NCBI GenBank assembly: GCA_964633725.1
Contig: CAZWHY010000001.1
Span: 1-64,000 of the forward strand
Direction of reading: 5' to 3'
DNA length: 64,000 nt
From: Berkiella_A sp964633725
GTDB lineage: Bacteria > Pseudomonadota > Gammaproteobacteria > Berkiellales > Berkiellaceae
The notes beneath the pieces are model-generated. The model was given only the letters and a program-made list of their open reading frames with translations. It did no database searches and was not told where the DNA came from. Below, piece after piece: positions 26,026-34,725 of this stretch. A program made the translations under genes and the position numbers. The stretch's first letter is position 1. Each line of letters opens with the position of its first letter.

Positions 26026-28863
26026 TTATTTTTTACTTTTTTTGGCTGTGGCTAAAATCTTTTTGAGAAAATAACCGGTATGCGAGTCTTTGGCTTTGGC
26101 GACTTGCTCTGGGGTACCTTGTGCGACTAATTGCCCACCACCATCGCCTCCTTCAGGACCGAGATCAATTATCCAATCGGCTGTTTTGATCACGTCTAAA
26201 TTATGTTCAATCACAATAATCGTATTGCCACGATCTTTGAGGTGTTCTAAAACATCTAGTAATTGTTTGACATCATGAAAATGCAGGCCAGTGGTTGGCT
26301 CGTCTAATATATATAGTGTATTACCGGTGTCTCGTCTGGACAGCTCTTTGGCTAATTTAATACGCTGTGCTTCACCTCCGGACAGCGTGGTCGCACTTTG
26401 GCCTAATTTTAAATACGATAATCCTACATCCATTAAAGTTTGCATTTTGCGCTGTATAGCGGGAATAGCAGCAAAAAATATGACAGCATTCTCTACCGTC
26501 ATATCTAAGATATCGTGAATGGTTTTGCCTTTAAAGTGGATTTGTAGTGTCTCATCGTTATAGCGTTTGCCTTCACAAGTGTCACACATGACATAAATGT
26601 CGGCTAAAAAGTGCATTTCGACTTTTATCAAGCCATCCCCTTGGCAGGCTTCACAACGGCCACCTTTTACGTTAAAACTAAAACGACCGACTTTATATCC
26701 TCTGGAACGCGCTTCTTGTGTGCCAGCAAACAACTCTCGAATATAGGTAAATATGCCAGTGTAAGTTGCGGCATTAGAGCGGGGGGTGCGGCCAATGGGG
26801 CTTTGATCGATACAAACAATTTTGTCTAAGTGTTCTAACCCTGAAATGCTTTTATACGCGCTGTGTTCATTTAAATGTGCGCGATTGAGTAGGTGGGCGG
26901 CCACGGGGCTTAAGGTGTCATTAATCAGTGTGGATTTTCCAGAGCCTGATACGCCTGTTACACAAGTCATAGCACCGATCGGGAATTGGACTGTGATTTG
27001 TTTTAAGTTGTGCCCTTGCGCGCCTTCAATTGTAATACAATGTTCTGGATCGAATATATGACGATGTTCTGGAATAGGAATAAATTTTTTGCCAGACAAA
27101 TACTGTCCTGTAATGGATTTTTTTTCCCGTTTGATTTTGGCTGCGCTGCCTTGAGCGACAATATGGCCGCCATGTACGCCGGCACCAGGCCCAATATCGA
27201 CAATATAATCAGCGGCTAATATCGCTTCTTCATCATGTTCTACGACAATGACTGTGTTGCCCATATCGCGTAAATGTCGCAAAGTATCTAACAGACGAGC
27301 ATTATCGCGCTGATGTAGCCCTATGGAGGGTTCATCTAGAATATACATTACGCCCACTAACCCTGCGCCAATTTGACTGGCCAAGCGAATGCGTTGCGCT
27401 TCACCGCCAGATAATGTATCGGCTGTACGATCTAATGTAAGGTAGTTTAATCCCACATCAATTAAAAATTTTAAGCGTTCAGAAATTTCTTTTAAAATTC
27501 TATCCGCAATTTTTTTGCGTTTGCCGGTTAGTTTTAGTTTGCTGAAAAAATCATGACATTCGTGTATAGACTTAGCTGTAATATCAGGTAAAGTCTTTTT
27601 GCCTAAAAATACATGTCGGGCATGAATATTTAAGCGGGAGCCTTTGCATTCCGGACAAGCTTGGTTGGATATATAACGGGATAGTTCTTCTCGAATATAC
27701 TCAGAGTCTGTATCTCGATAACGTCTTTCAAGGTTTGGAATAACGCCTTCAAAATCATGTTTGTTTTTCCGCGTTTTACCTTGGTCATTGGTGTAGATAA
27801 AGGTAATCTCTTCATCGCTGCCATAGAGTATGATTTTCTGAATTTTTTTCGAGAGATTTTTAAAAGGGGTGCTTAAGTCAAACTTAAAATGTTTGGCCAA
27901 AGAGGTTAATACACTAAAATAATAAGGGCTTCTTCTATCCCAGCCCCGAATCGCACCGCTAGATAATCCGGCATCAGGCATCTGGACAACACGAGATGGG
28001 TCAAAAAACTGTTTGTGTCCCAAGCCATCACAGTGATCGCAAGCACCGGTTGGGTTATTAAAAGAAAATAATCTGGGCTCTAATTCAGGTAAATTGTAAC
28101 CGCAATCTGGGCAAGCATATTTCGCAGAAAATAAAATATCTTTATTTTCATCCATTAAGTGGATAGCGGCTAAACTGTCGCTGATTTTTAGGGCGGTTTC
28201 AAATGAATCGGCTAAACGTACGCGCAAATCATCTCGTACTTTAATTCTATCCACTACGACATCAATATAATGTTTTTTCTTTAAGTCTAATTTGGGGGGG
28301 GATTCTAGTTCATAGAGTTCACCGTCCACTCTGATTCGTACAAAGCCTTGGCTTCTAAGGTTTTCAAATAATTTGATATGCTCGCCTTTTCGATTGCGAA
28401 TCACAGGGGCGAGTAATAAAATTTTAGTGTCTTTGGGGTAAGATAATACATGATCGACCATTTGGGTAATGGTTTGAGCTTCTAGGTCAGAATCATGTTC
28501 TGGGCACCGAGGCTGGCCAACGCGCGCAAACATCAATCTTAAATAATCGTATATTTCTGTTACCGTACCAACGGTAGAGCGAGGGTTATGTGATGTGGTC
28601 TTTTGTTCTATAGAAATAGCGGGGGATAAGCCCTCAATATGATCCACATCAGGTTTTTCCATAACCGAGAGAAACTGCCTTGCATATGAAGACAAGGACT
28701 CTACGTAACGTCTTTGACCTTCGGCATATAAGGTATCAAATGCGAGGGAGGACTTTCCTGAGCCAGATAACCCAGTTAGAACAATTAGTTGATCTCTAGG
28801 CAAGCTAAGATCCACCGCTTTTAAGTTGTGTGTGCGTGCACCTTTAATTGTGATGTAATTCAT
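26026..28863 (-). CDS. uvrA: Excinuclease ABC subunit A
   Basis: UvrA is the damage-sensing ATPase of nucleotide excision repair. The 945-residue length is standard. Both ABC modules are complete, with Walker A GLSGSGKSSLAF near the N-terminus and GVSGSGKSTLIN near residue 640. Signature motifs LSGGEAQRIRLA and LSGGEAQRIKLA are each followed by a Walker B ILDEP. Zinc modules CPDCGYN…CDHC and CEACQGDG…CDTCEG are intact. It diverges from the MFS gene at 29021, with about 150 bp between; I see no LexA-type CTGT-N8-ACAG box there. Confidence 0.99.
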   Translation of the reverse strand: MNYITIKGARTHNLKAVDLSLPRDQLIVLTGLSGSGKSSLAFDTLYAEGQRRYVESLSSYARQFLSVMEKPDVDHIEGLSPAISIEQKTTSHNPRSTVGTVTEIYDYLRLMFARVGQPRCPEHDSDLEAQTITQMVDHVLSYPKDTKILLLAPVIRNRKGEHIKLFENLRSQGFVRIRVDGELYELESPPKLDLKKKHYIDVVVDRIKVRDDLRVRLADSFETALKISDSLAAIHLMDENKDILFSAKYACPDCGYNLPELEPRLFSFNNPTGACDHCDGLGHKQFFDPSRVVQMPDAGLSSGAIRGWDRRSPYYFSVLTSLAKHFKFDLSTPFKNLSKKIQKIILYGSDEEITFIYTNDQGKTRKNKHDFEGVIPNLERRYRDTDSEYIREELSRYISNQACPECKGSRLNIHARHVFLGKKTLPDITAKSIHECHDFFSKLKLTGKRKKIADRILKEISERLKFLIDVGLNYLTLDRTADTLSGGEAQRIRLASQIGAGLVGVMYILDEPSIGLHQRDNARLLDTLRHLRDMGNTVIVVEHDEEAILAADYIVDIGPGAGVHGGHIVAQGSAAKIKREKKSITGQYLSGKKFIPIPEHRHIFDPEHCITIEGAQGHNLKQITVQFPIGAMTCVTGVSGSGKSTLINDTLSPVAAHLLNRAHLNEHSAYKSISGLEHLDKIVCIDQSPIGRTPRSNAATYTGIFTYIRELFAGTQEARSRGYKVGRFSFNVKGGRCEACQGDGLIKVEMHFLADIYVMCDTCEGKRYNDETLQIHFKGKTIHDILDMTVENAVIFFAAIPAIQRKMQTLMDVGLSYLKLGQSATTLSGGEAQRIKLAKELSRRDTGNTLYILDEPTTGLHFHDVKQLLDVLEHLKDRGNTIIVIEHNLDVIKTADWIIDLGPEGGDGGGQLVAQGTPEQVAKAKDSHTGYFLKKILATAKKSKK

Positions 28864-29020
28864 AGCATTATTCCGAATTATTTTGGAGACCGAGCCTTAA
28901 ACTTGTTATTATACGTTCTTCGTTCTCGGTGTTTAAGAGCTGGGAGCAGAAAACGCTAGATTCTGAATATTTTATACCAATCATTTAATTTAGTTAACCC
29001 AGTTTTTTTTGGAGAAACCT

Positions 29021-30217
29021 TTGGCACAGATGCTTGCAACTGAAATCAAAACCACATTCAGCATAGGATTGGTTTTTGCCTTTCGTATGTTAGGTTTGTT
29101 TATGATTTTCCCTGTGCTTTCATTATATACACAGAAATATCCTGATGCATCAATGACTCTAATAGGCGTCGCATTAGGTTGCTACGGGTTGTTTCAAGCA
29201 TTATTACAATTGCCGATGGCGGCGTTATCAGATAAGTTTGGACGTAAGCCACTTATTTTAGTTGGATTACTTTTGTTTGCGTTGGGTGGCATTGTTGCGG
29301 CATGTTCCACAACTTTGTGGGGGATCGTCATTGGGCGAGCCATACAAGGCTCTGGTGCAATAGGTGCGACATTATTGGCCTTAGCCGCAGATAGCACTCG
29401 AGATGTTGTGCGCACTCGCGTTATGGCGATTATTGGTATTTGCATCGGCGCTTCGTTTACATTGGCGATGGTTTTTGGACCTGTTGTCGACGCAATGTTG
29501 GGGCTTAAAGGTTTGTTTCTTGTGAGTGCTTTGTTGGCAGGCATTGCTTTCATTTTAGTTGTCCGCATGCCGACTCAGGATAATAAACTAGAAAATAAAA
29601 GTGCCTCGTTTGCCCCCAAGATGTTACTGAAAGCGATACAGCAGCCACATTTATGGCGACTTTACATTAGTGTGTTTATGTTGCATGCACTACTCACTAT
29701 GAGTTTTTTAGTCATCCCTTTGAAAATTCAAATGGTGGCAGGATTGAGTGCACAGCAAAGTTGGCAATTTTATATTCCTGTATTGTTAATCTCGTTGGTG
29801 TGTGTGATGCCATTTGTGCGCCGTGGAGATGACTCGATATTACAAAAGAAATTTTTTGTTTTTGCGGTGATGGGTTTACTGTGTATCTTGCCTTGTTGGT
29901 TATGGACTGGGCATAGATTATTATTTATGGGATTTGGCGTATTATTTTTTGTATTATTTAACTATTTAGAAGCATCCATGCCTGCCATGGTTTCTAAAAT
30001 AGCCCCAAGCCAAAGGCGAGGCTTAATATTGGGCGTATATTCGTCTTGTCAATTTTTAGGTTTGTTTGTAGGTGGCACTCTAGGTGGTTGGTGCATGGAT
30101 CATTGGGGTATCACAGGCATTGTAAGTTTTAGTATTGTATTGTTATTTATTTGGTTGTTAAGTATTTTTGGATTAAATTTTAATCATAATGAGGAGCTGT
30201 CATGGCAAGAGGTATAA
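29021..30217 (+). CDS. Major facilitator superfamily transporter (YajR-like)
   Basis: The protein has about 12 membrane helices and the MFS loop 2-3 motif ALSDKFGRKPLI (residues ~65-75). IGRAIQGSGAIGATLLALAAD fits the motif-B region. It is close to the family member found between uvrA and ssb in Legionella and Pseudomonas. I choose TTG 29021, with GGAG 6 bp upstream; ATG 29030 is the alternative. Its 3' end overlaps ssb by 16 bp. Its substrate is unknown; drug or metabolite export by proton antiport is usual for the group. Confidence 0.88.
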   Translation: MAQMLATEIKTTFSIGLVFAFRMLGLFMIFPVLSLYTQKYPDASMTLIGVALGCYGLFQALLQLPMAALSDKFGRKPLILVGLLLFALGGIVAACSTTLWGIVIGRAIQGSGAIGATLLALAADSTRDVVRTRVMAIIGICIGASFTLAMVFGPVVDAMLGLKGLFLVSALLAGIAFILVVRMPTQDNKLENKSASFAPKMLLKAIQQPHLWRLYISVFMLHALLTMSFLVIPLKIQMVAGLSAQQSWQFYIPVLLISLVCVMPFVRRGDDSILQKKFFVFAVMGLLCILPCWLWTGHRLLFMGFGVLFFVLFNYLEASMPAMVSKIAPSQRRGLILGVYSSCQFLGLFVGGTLGGWCMDHWGITGIVSFSIVLLFIWLLSIFGLNFNHNEELSWQEV

Positions 30218-30684
30218 ATAAAGTCATTATCGTGGGCAATTTGGGTAACGATCCAGAGATGCGTTATATGCCCAGTGGTGGTGCTGTTACGAACGTGAGC
30301 ATTGCAACATCTGAATCTTGGAAAGACAAGCAAACAGGTGAAACCAAAGAGCGTACAGAATGGCATCGCGTTGTTTTCTATAATCGTTTAGCTGAAATTG
30401 CTGGCGAGTATTTGCGTAAAGGTAGTAAAATATATATAGAAGGCAGTTTACGAACTCGTAAATGGCAAGACCAAAGTGGTGCTGATCGCTATAGCACTGA
30501 AATTATTGGTGCAGAAATGCAAATGCTAGATAGCCGTGGGGGCGATCAAGCTCAAGGTGGTTTTGCACCTTCTGCCTCTTCTCGTGCACCAGCGCCTCAA
30601 GCTCAGCCACAGTCAGAGCCAGCGTCTAGCGCACCCGCACAACCGAGCATGGAAGAAGAATTTGATGATGAGATCCCATTTTAA
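30202..30684 (+). CDS. ssb: Single-stranded DNA-binding protein
   Basis: SSB coats single-stranded DNA in replication and repair. The N-terminal OB fold (residues 1-110) has MARGINKVIIVGNLGNDPE and EWHRVVFYNRLAEIAGEYL. The Pro/Gln/Ala-rich linker (residues ~118-150) leads to the acidic tip EEEFDDEIPF, which binds partner proteins. The 160-residue length is normal. It starts inside the MFS gene with AGGAG upstream, and nearby uvrA fits a DNA-maintenance cluster. Confidence 0.98.
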   Translation: MARGINKVIIVGNLGNDPEMRYMPSGGAVTNVSIATSESWKDKQTGETKERTEWHRVVFYNRLAEIAGEYLRKGSKIYIEGSLRTRKWQDQSGADRYSTEIIGAEMQMLDSRGGDQAQGGFAPSASSRAPAPQAQPQSEPASSAPAQPSMEEEFDDEIPF

Positions 30685-30727
30685 CGGCTACCTATCTGTA
30701 GTTTGTTGTGCTGGGTGGATAGAACCA

Positions 30728-30757
30728 TTTTAAAACGGGACAAATATCTGTTAGAAT
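30728..30757 (+). promoter_or_regulatory. Candidate tRNA-Ser promoter with GC-rich discriminator
   Basis: TTTTAA (30728-30733) and TAGAAT (30752-30757) are 18 nt apart, and the -10 is followed by AGCGGGC. A G/C-rich discriminator is typical of growth-rate-controlled stable-RNA promoters. The leader to the tRNA would be about 105 nt and holds an 8-bp stem (CTCTCCCA at 30817 with TGGGAGAG at 30829). Confidence 0.35.
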
Positions 30758-30843
30758 AGCGGGCTAGATTCTTGAAGGGCACTAACCTTCACTCGGCTTG
30801 TTTTTAACAATCCGTTCTCTCCCAGTATTGGGAGAGGGAGATA

Positions 30844-30860
30844 TGTTCACAATGTGAACA
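30844..30860. promoter_or_regulatory. Perfect 17-bp palindrome just upstream of tRNA-Ser
   Basis: TGTTCACA-A-TGTGAACA is a perfect 8-bp inverted repeat about one central base, ending 11 bp before the mature tRNA. It could be a protein-binding operator or a processing hairpin in the precursor. Role unknown. Confidence 0.45.
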
Positions 30861-30871
30861 AAAAAAGAATT

Positions 30872-30961
<90 letters not shown>

Positions 30962-30971
30962 ATATAAAAGA

Positions 30972-30999
30972 AGAACCCTCTATTGAGGGTTTTTCTTTT
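30972..30999 (+). terminator. Rho-independent terminator of tRNA-Ser
   Basis: ACCCTC (30975-30980), loop TATT and GAGGGT (30985-30990) are followed by TTTTCTTTTA. It starts 13 bp after the tRNA CCA end. Confidence 0.85.
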
Positions 31000-31040
31000 A
31001 TATGCTGTTAGATTATGATTTGAACCCTCGGATAAGTTAT

Positions 31041-31228
31041 GGGTTCGAAAAAACTGCGTAGCGCACAATCCGCGCAGCGGATGGCGGAGCGGTTTTGACG
31101 GAGCGCGTTAGCGCGAGACCCGAAGGGTGAGAGAGCAAAAGCTTTGCTTTGCGAACGAATCAATCCCTCCCTCTCCGCCAGTTTCAAAAAAAATGTCCAG
31201 CCAATGTAATTGGTTGGGCATTTTTTTT
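31041..31228 (+). repeat. tRNA-Ser 3'-end repeat, unit 1 (T-arm split by a palindromic insert, plus terminator)
   Basis: The unit begins with the T-arm sequence GGGTTCGAA (31041-31049). A 112-bp insert (31050-31161) follows, and the unit resumes with AATCCCTCCCTCTCCGCCA (31162-31180), the exact tRNA-Ser 3' end. The insert contains several short palindromes (ATCCGC-gca-GCGGAT, CGCG-ttag-CGCG, CAAAGCTTTG-like). The unit closes with a strong terminator hairpin (31194-31220) and eight Ts. The 5' two-thirds of a tRNA is missing, so it is not a functional tRNA. Frames that read through it on the minus strand are not genes. Confidence 0.85.
31194..31228 (+). terminator. Terminator closing repeat unit 1
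   Basis: TGTCCAGCCAAT (31194-31205) pairs over 12 bp (two G-U) with ATTGGTTGGGCA (31209-31220) around a GTA loop, followed by T8. Confidence 0.8.
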
Positions 31229-31273
31229 GACATGCAAAGTTAGTGGTGCGAACCTGAGGTAATCGGAATAGTA

Positions 31274-31456
31274 GGGTTCGAAAAAATTGCAAAGCGCACA
31301 ATCCGCAAAGCGGATGGCGAAGCAGTTTTGACGGAGCGCTTTAGCGCGAGAGTAGGGTGAGAGAGCAAAAGCTTTGCTTTGCGAATGAATCAATCCCTCC
31401 CTCTCCGCCAGTTTTAAAAAATTCCTAGCCAATGTAATGGGTTGGGCATTTTTTTT
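31274..31456 (+). repeat. tRNA-Ser 3'-end repeat, unit 2
   Basis: This is the second copy of the same structure, about 230 bp downstream of the first. GGGTTCGAA is at 31274-31282, a 109-bp insert at 31283-31391 is closely similar to the first, and the tRNA-Ser 3' end with CCA ends at 31410. A terminator hairpin (31424-31446) with T8 (31449-31456) follows. Differences from unit 1 include a shortened segment after GCGCGAGA and changes that keep several of the palindromes paired. The region 30962-31520 therefore consists of these repeats and has no gene. Confidence 0.85.
31424..31456 (+). terminator. Terminator closing repeat unit 2
   Basis: CCTAGCCAAT (31424-31433) pairs with ATGGGTTGGG (31437-31446) around a GTA loop with two G-U pairs and one mismatch, followed shortly by T8. 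Confidence 0.7.
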
Positions 31457-31520
31457 GGATACTCAAAATTGGTAGCTCGAACCCAAGTTCTTAGTATTAA
31501 TCGTTCGGTTTCTAATACCT

Positions 31521-32306
31521 TCATGGCAATTTTCCAATAATATTTTCAATAACAAAGTGATATGCTTTCTCATAATCCCAATCTCGGTACTGCGGTAGCA
31601 AAAAGTCCATATCTAACTGGAAGTCTTGATTATCTTTTTTCAGTTCTAAGTTTTTAATAAATTCATTACGAGTAATAGCGACGTTATCATTTGCACAATA
31701 CTTAGAAAATATATCTATTACTCGATCTAAATTAATAAGGTTTTGACTTGTTACATACCATAAATCGAACAAATCACGACCTTTGCGGCGTTGATAAAGA
31801 GCACGAAGTTTAGTGGCTATTAATTCATCAATCTCATATGTAGGGATATTTGCTGTTCCATTAAACCATTCAGATTCAACATTAAATTTTTCAGTCCTTA
31901 GAGGAAGAACCTGAAAATGTTCAGTGGTATTAATTTCTAATTTTAACTTAGATGGCAATTTATTTATAGCTTCATATTTATAAATTAATTTTGCGCCTCT
32001 TTGCGTGATTTTCCATTTCGGATCGCCAAGCCAGGGTTTAAGAACTTCTCTAATTGTATCTATTGTTTGCCCTATAGGAACAGAATTTTTTTGAACAAAG
32101 TCGATATCCTCGCTGTATCTTGAAGCAGGCTTTAAAAACAATTTATTCAAAGCAGTTCCACCTCGAAAAACCAAAGCATCTTTGATATGATCGTTAGTAT
32201 ACAAATCAACTAGCGCTCTACAGATAATTAAATCTTGCTCTATTTGCGCAAGTGTTTGCCATCCACATGAGTTCCTCCATTGTTCAACATATATTTCTGG
32301 TATCAT
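31521..32306 (-). CDS. AbiEii-type toxin, nucleotidyltransferase of a type IV toxin-antitoxin system
   Basis: AbiEii toxins are nucleotidyltransferase-fold enzymes that halt growth, for example during phage infection. The 261-residue protein has the core motif VFRGGTALNKLFL (Gly49-Gly50-Thr51) and the metal-binding pair in RYSEDIDFV (Asp67, Asp69). A later KLEINTTEHF strand and the IDELIATKLRALYQRRKGRDLFDL motif complete the family pattern, so the enzyme looks intact. It overlaps its antitoxin gene upstream by 4 bp. It follows the tRNA-Ser repeats, a typical island position. Confidence 0.9.
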   Translation of the reverse strand: MIPEIYVEQWRNSCGWQTLAQIEQDLIICRALVDLYTNDHIKDALVFRGGTALNKLFLKPASRYSEDIDFVQKNSVPIGQTIDTIREVLKPWLGDPKWKITQRGAKLIYKYEAINKLPSKLKLEINTTEHFQVLPLRTEKFNVESEWFNGTANIPTYEIDELIATKLRALYQRRKGRDLFDLWYVTSQNLINLDRVIDIFSKYCANDNVAITRNEFIKNLELKKDNQDFQLDMDFLLPQYRDWDYEKAYHFVIENIIGKLP

Positions 32307-33109
32307 AAATCACTCTCTATTTCAGTATTGATTACTATTCGCCACTTTTTGCATCTTGGAAATTTATTTTTTGGGATTTTAGATGATAGTGGTAAATATT
32401 TCGGTTTATTTTGGGACACATAATCAGCTAGTTTAACAATAAACTTATCAGCTGATTCTTCATCCATTAATTCAATGTTGTCTACTATATATCCTATTCT
32501 CTGCAGTTGATATGCAGCGTCTATATCAGTAGCAAGTTTTATTAATTTATCTGCATCAAGATTTTCTATAAGCTCAGAAAATACAGTGACAACATTATTT
32601 AACCCACCACAGCGGTAGGTATATTCTAATAAATCTAACGCGACTAATTCAGGCGCCGCGACTTTTAGATAACCTGTGCTAACAGTAAAATCTTGAAGTG
32701 GTAAATTTGATAGATCTTTTTTTCTGATAACTTCAATTTTAATTTGTCCAAATTCCCAAGGGTGGGTAATTCTGGCATTAGTGATAACTTGAAATTTAAA
32801 TATTTTTTGGTGAGCCGCACCATAAAAACCAGCAGCACTCAGCAAAGCAACATAATATTCAGCACCTAGATGTTTCATGATAATTGGGATGAGTTCTTCT
32901 GCAGGAATGCAGCCATGTAGCTTATGCTCTGGTGGCACAATTACATATAAGCCCTTTAGTGGCGAAATCAATTCGCACTGATCATTTATACGATAGATAG
33001 TGTTTAGTGCAGCATTTTTAGAAAGTTCCATATCTGCCATTAACTTTTCTAATGTAAAATGCCGTTCACCGTGCTGTCTAATTTTTTTAAGATAGTCTGA
33101 TAAGCTCAT
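32303..33109 (-). CDS. AbiEi-type antitoxin / autorepressor
   Basis: The 268-residue protein fits AbiEi: an N-terminal winged-helix region (residues ~1-65), then a larger domain. HLGAEYYVALLSAAGFYGAA and VSTGYLKVAAPELVALDLLEY are conserved blocks of the family. Known AbiEi proteins bind inverted repeats in their own promoter and neutralise the toxin without stable binding. Here a perfect palindrome lies 13 bp upstream of the ATG. The ATG follows TAGAGGTAAT. Confidence 0.88.
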   Translation of the reverse strand: MSLSDYLKKIRQHGERHFTLEKLMADMELSKNAALNTIYRINDQCELISPLKGLYVIVPPEHKLHGCIPAEELIPIIMKHLGAEYYVALLSAAGFYGAAHQKIFKFQVITNARITHPWEFGQIKIEVIRKKDLSNLPLQDFTVSTGYLKVAAPELVALDLLEYTYRCGGLNNVVTVFSELIENLDADKLIKLATDIDAAYQLQRIGYIVDNIELMDEESADKFIVKLADYVSQNKPKYLPLSSKIPKNKFPRCKKWRIVINTEIESDL

Positions 33110-33110
33110 A

Positions 33111-33138
33111 ATTACCTCTAAATCACGAATTTCGTGAT
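33111..33138 (-). promoter_or_regulatory. Operator 1 of the abiE operon
   Basis: ATCACGAA-T-TTCGTGAT (33122-33138) is a perfect 17-bp palindrome directly upstream of the antitoxin gene. The 17-bp stretch from 33111 to 33127 is repeated (16 of 17 identical) at 33204-33220. AbiEi is known to repress through paired repeats of this kind. Confidence 0.6.
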
Positions 33139-33203
33139 ATAAGAGTACTATGGAGTGTTAAAATAAAGAAGTCAAGAGATTTAGTGGTTAAATTGCATGT
33201 GGC

Positions 33204-33232
33204 ATTACCTTTAAATCACGCAAACCATGATT
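33204..33232 (-). promoter_or_regulatory. Operator 2 of the abiE operon
   Basis: ATTACCTTTAAATCACG (33204-33220) nearly repeats operator 1. It continues into an imperfect palindrome, AATCACG-caaac-CATGATT (33214-33232). The two sites are 93 bp apart and flank the likely promoter. Confidence 0.5.
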
Positions 33233-33250
33233 CCGATGTTATTAGATGTA

Positions 33251-33343
33251 TTATTATCGAGAACAGCTAAAATCGATAATAACTATAAAGGTTATCACCA
33301 CTGTAGAGATTAGTAGTTTGAATTATTATCGATTTACACAAAT
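33251..33343. repeat. Cluster of TTATTATCGA repeats between abiE and fic
   Basis: TTATTATCGA (33251-33260) and its reverse complement TCGATAATAA (33273-33282) form a perfect 10-bp inverted repeat with a 12-nt spacer. A third copy begins at 33323 and extends to a 21-bp repeat also found at 34726, on the other side of the fic gene. No gene is seen from 33110 to 33418. Confidence 0.55.
33323..33343 (+). repeat. Direct repeat flanking fic, left copy
   Basis: This 21-bp sequence beginning TTATTATCGATTTA and ending CAAAT is identical at 19 of 21 positions to 34726-34746. The two copies bracket the fic gene and could be remnants of attachment or insertion sites. Confidence 0.5.
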
Positions 33344-33418
33344 ATTGAGAATAACCAATTTCACATTTTCCACCCAGTTTGGAGTACATTCTATTGGGGG
33401 GTACTAACCTCCGCCAAT

Positions 33419-34513
33419 TTAAATATCCAACAATTCTTTAAATTTCTGAGCTAATCTATATTTTCTTGATTTAAAACTTTGATCGGCTATTTCCAAAAAT
33501 CCAGATTCTACCCATTTTTTACAGAGAGCGGAATTTGTACGTGGTTGAAAGCCAAACAAATCACCAATTTGCCTGCTGGTAATAACATCATAATCTCTGA
33601 ATAACGCCAAAGCCTTACGTTGTTTTGGATCAAGCATGCGCATTAGATTAGAATGATCTTTTTCGCCTTTTTCATTGCTTGCAATCATCTGAGCAACCAC
33701 TTTCTCAAAAGCAAAAGACATACCTTCAGTGAAATATTCTACCCAATAGGTAATGTCACTTTCAGCTCTTCCAAAATAATAATTATGAGAAGTTCCAATG
33801 CTAATGGCTCTATAATAGCCAAGTAAGTTTTTAGCGTAATATTCCTCAAGAGAATACAGCCCTTTTAAATCATACCCACCAAGGTGCAAAATCAGGGTTG
33901 TTAATAATCTACTTGTTCGACCATTACCATCGTAATAAGGGTGAATCGTTGCAAATTGATAATGCGCAATACCGGCAACAATAGGGCATGGTAGCTCATT
34001 ATTTTCTTTGATCCACGATACTAAATTACGCATGAGGCCTGGCACATCTTTAGATTCTGGAGGCATGTAGACAATTGTTCCCGTGCCACTATTCTTGATA
34101 ACATTTTGTCCATCACGGTAAGGAGTGAGTTTAACGCGCGACCTACCGTCACTCATCACAAGAGCTTGCAATGTTTGGGTTACTTTTTCAGTGACAGAAT
34201 AAATTTGGGCGGCGTACTGTTCAAGCTGAGCTAATGCTGCATAATAGCCTTTGACTTCGTTCTCATCTCTTTCTCTACCAGGAAAATGTCCTTCGAGTTT
34301 AATCACCTCTTTAACTTCTTCAGGTTTTAGTTGATTGCCTTCGATCATAGTAGAATAGTGAGTTGTGTATAGCTTTGCCGTTTCGCGCAAGCTTGCAAGT
34401 ACTGTGGGATTTACTGGCAGAAAGCCTACTTTCTCCTTAGCGGCTTCAATTCTCATGAGATGTTTGGCAATGGCTGGATTGATTGTATATACAGGGTTAA
34501 AATTTGTCGGCAT
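33419..34513 (-). CDS. Fic-domain protein (class II, self-inhibited) with C-terminal winged helix
   Basis: Fic enzymes transfer AMP or related groups to target proteins. The 364-residue protein has the N-terminal inhibitory motif STMIEGN (Ser54-Asn60), a class II arrangement in which the glutamate blocks the site. The full catalytic motif HPYYDGNGRTSR (His191-Arg202) follows, with the catalytic His and phosphate-binding Gly-Asn-Gly-Arg. Residues ~300-360 form a helix-turn-helix (TSRQIGDLFGFQPRTNSALC) like other bacterial Fic/DOC regulators. The C-terminus makes a cytoplasmic housekeeping or toxin role more likely than host delivery. It stands alone between direct repeats. Confidence 0.92.
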   Translation of the reverse strand: MPTNFNPVYTINPAIAKHLMRIEAAKEKVGFLPVNPTVLASLRETAKLYTTHYSTMIEGNQLKPEEVKEVIKLEGHFPGRERDENEVKGYYAALAQLEQYAAQIYSVTEKVTQTLQALVMSDGRSRVKLTPYRDGQNVIKNSGTGTIVYMPPESKDVPGLMRNLVSWIKENNELPCPIVAGIAHYQFATIHPYYDGNGRTSRLLTTLILHLGGYDLKGLYSLEEYYAKNLLGYYRAISIGTSHNYYFGRAESDITYWVEYFTEGMSFAFEKVVAQMIASNEKGEKDHSNLMRMLDPKQRKALALFRDYDVITSRQIGDLFGFQPRTNSALCKKWVESGFLEIADQSFKSRKYRLAQKFKELLDI

Positions 34514-34725
34514 AATATAAGCTTAATATTGGCTTGATGCATATATTTTATTGTGCCGATAATATGCCGATAAATAATTAGTAGGTATGTTTTGTTAGAG
34601 CAAAATAGAAATGTTCGGTATGGGCTCCGTGTTTATCAACACGCATATTAACTACAATATGTCCTAATTCTGACCGTGGTGATATTGAGCGTGGTGCAAA
34701 AATCATTGTTGAGGAGCTGAAGAGG

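Noticed and set aside
28864..29020. LexA/SOS box upstream of uvrA
   Set aside because: No CTGT-N8-ACAG or close variant found by eye in the divergent region.
31008..31432. Two minus-strand frames of 97 and 82 codons sharing the words LAEREGLI and SQSKAFALSP
   Set aside because: They read through the tRNA-tail repeats and terminators and owe their similarity to the DNA repeat. No ribosome site or codon pattern supports them.
31041..31456. The two repeat units as extra tRNA-Ser genes
   Set aside because: Only the 3' end from the T-arm on is present and it is split by an insert. No acceptor 5' strand, D-arm or anticodon is seen.
31041..31456. CRISPR array
   Set aside because: Only two long units with internal variation, no short regular spacers, no cas genes.
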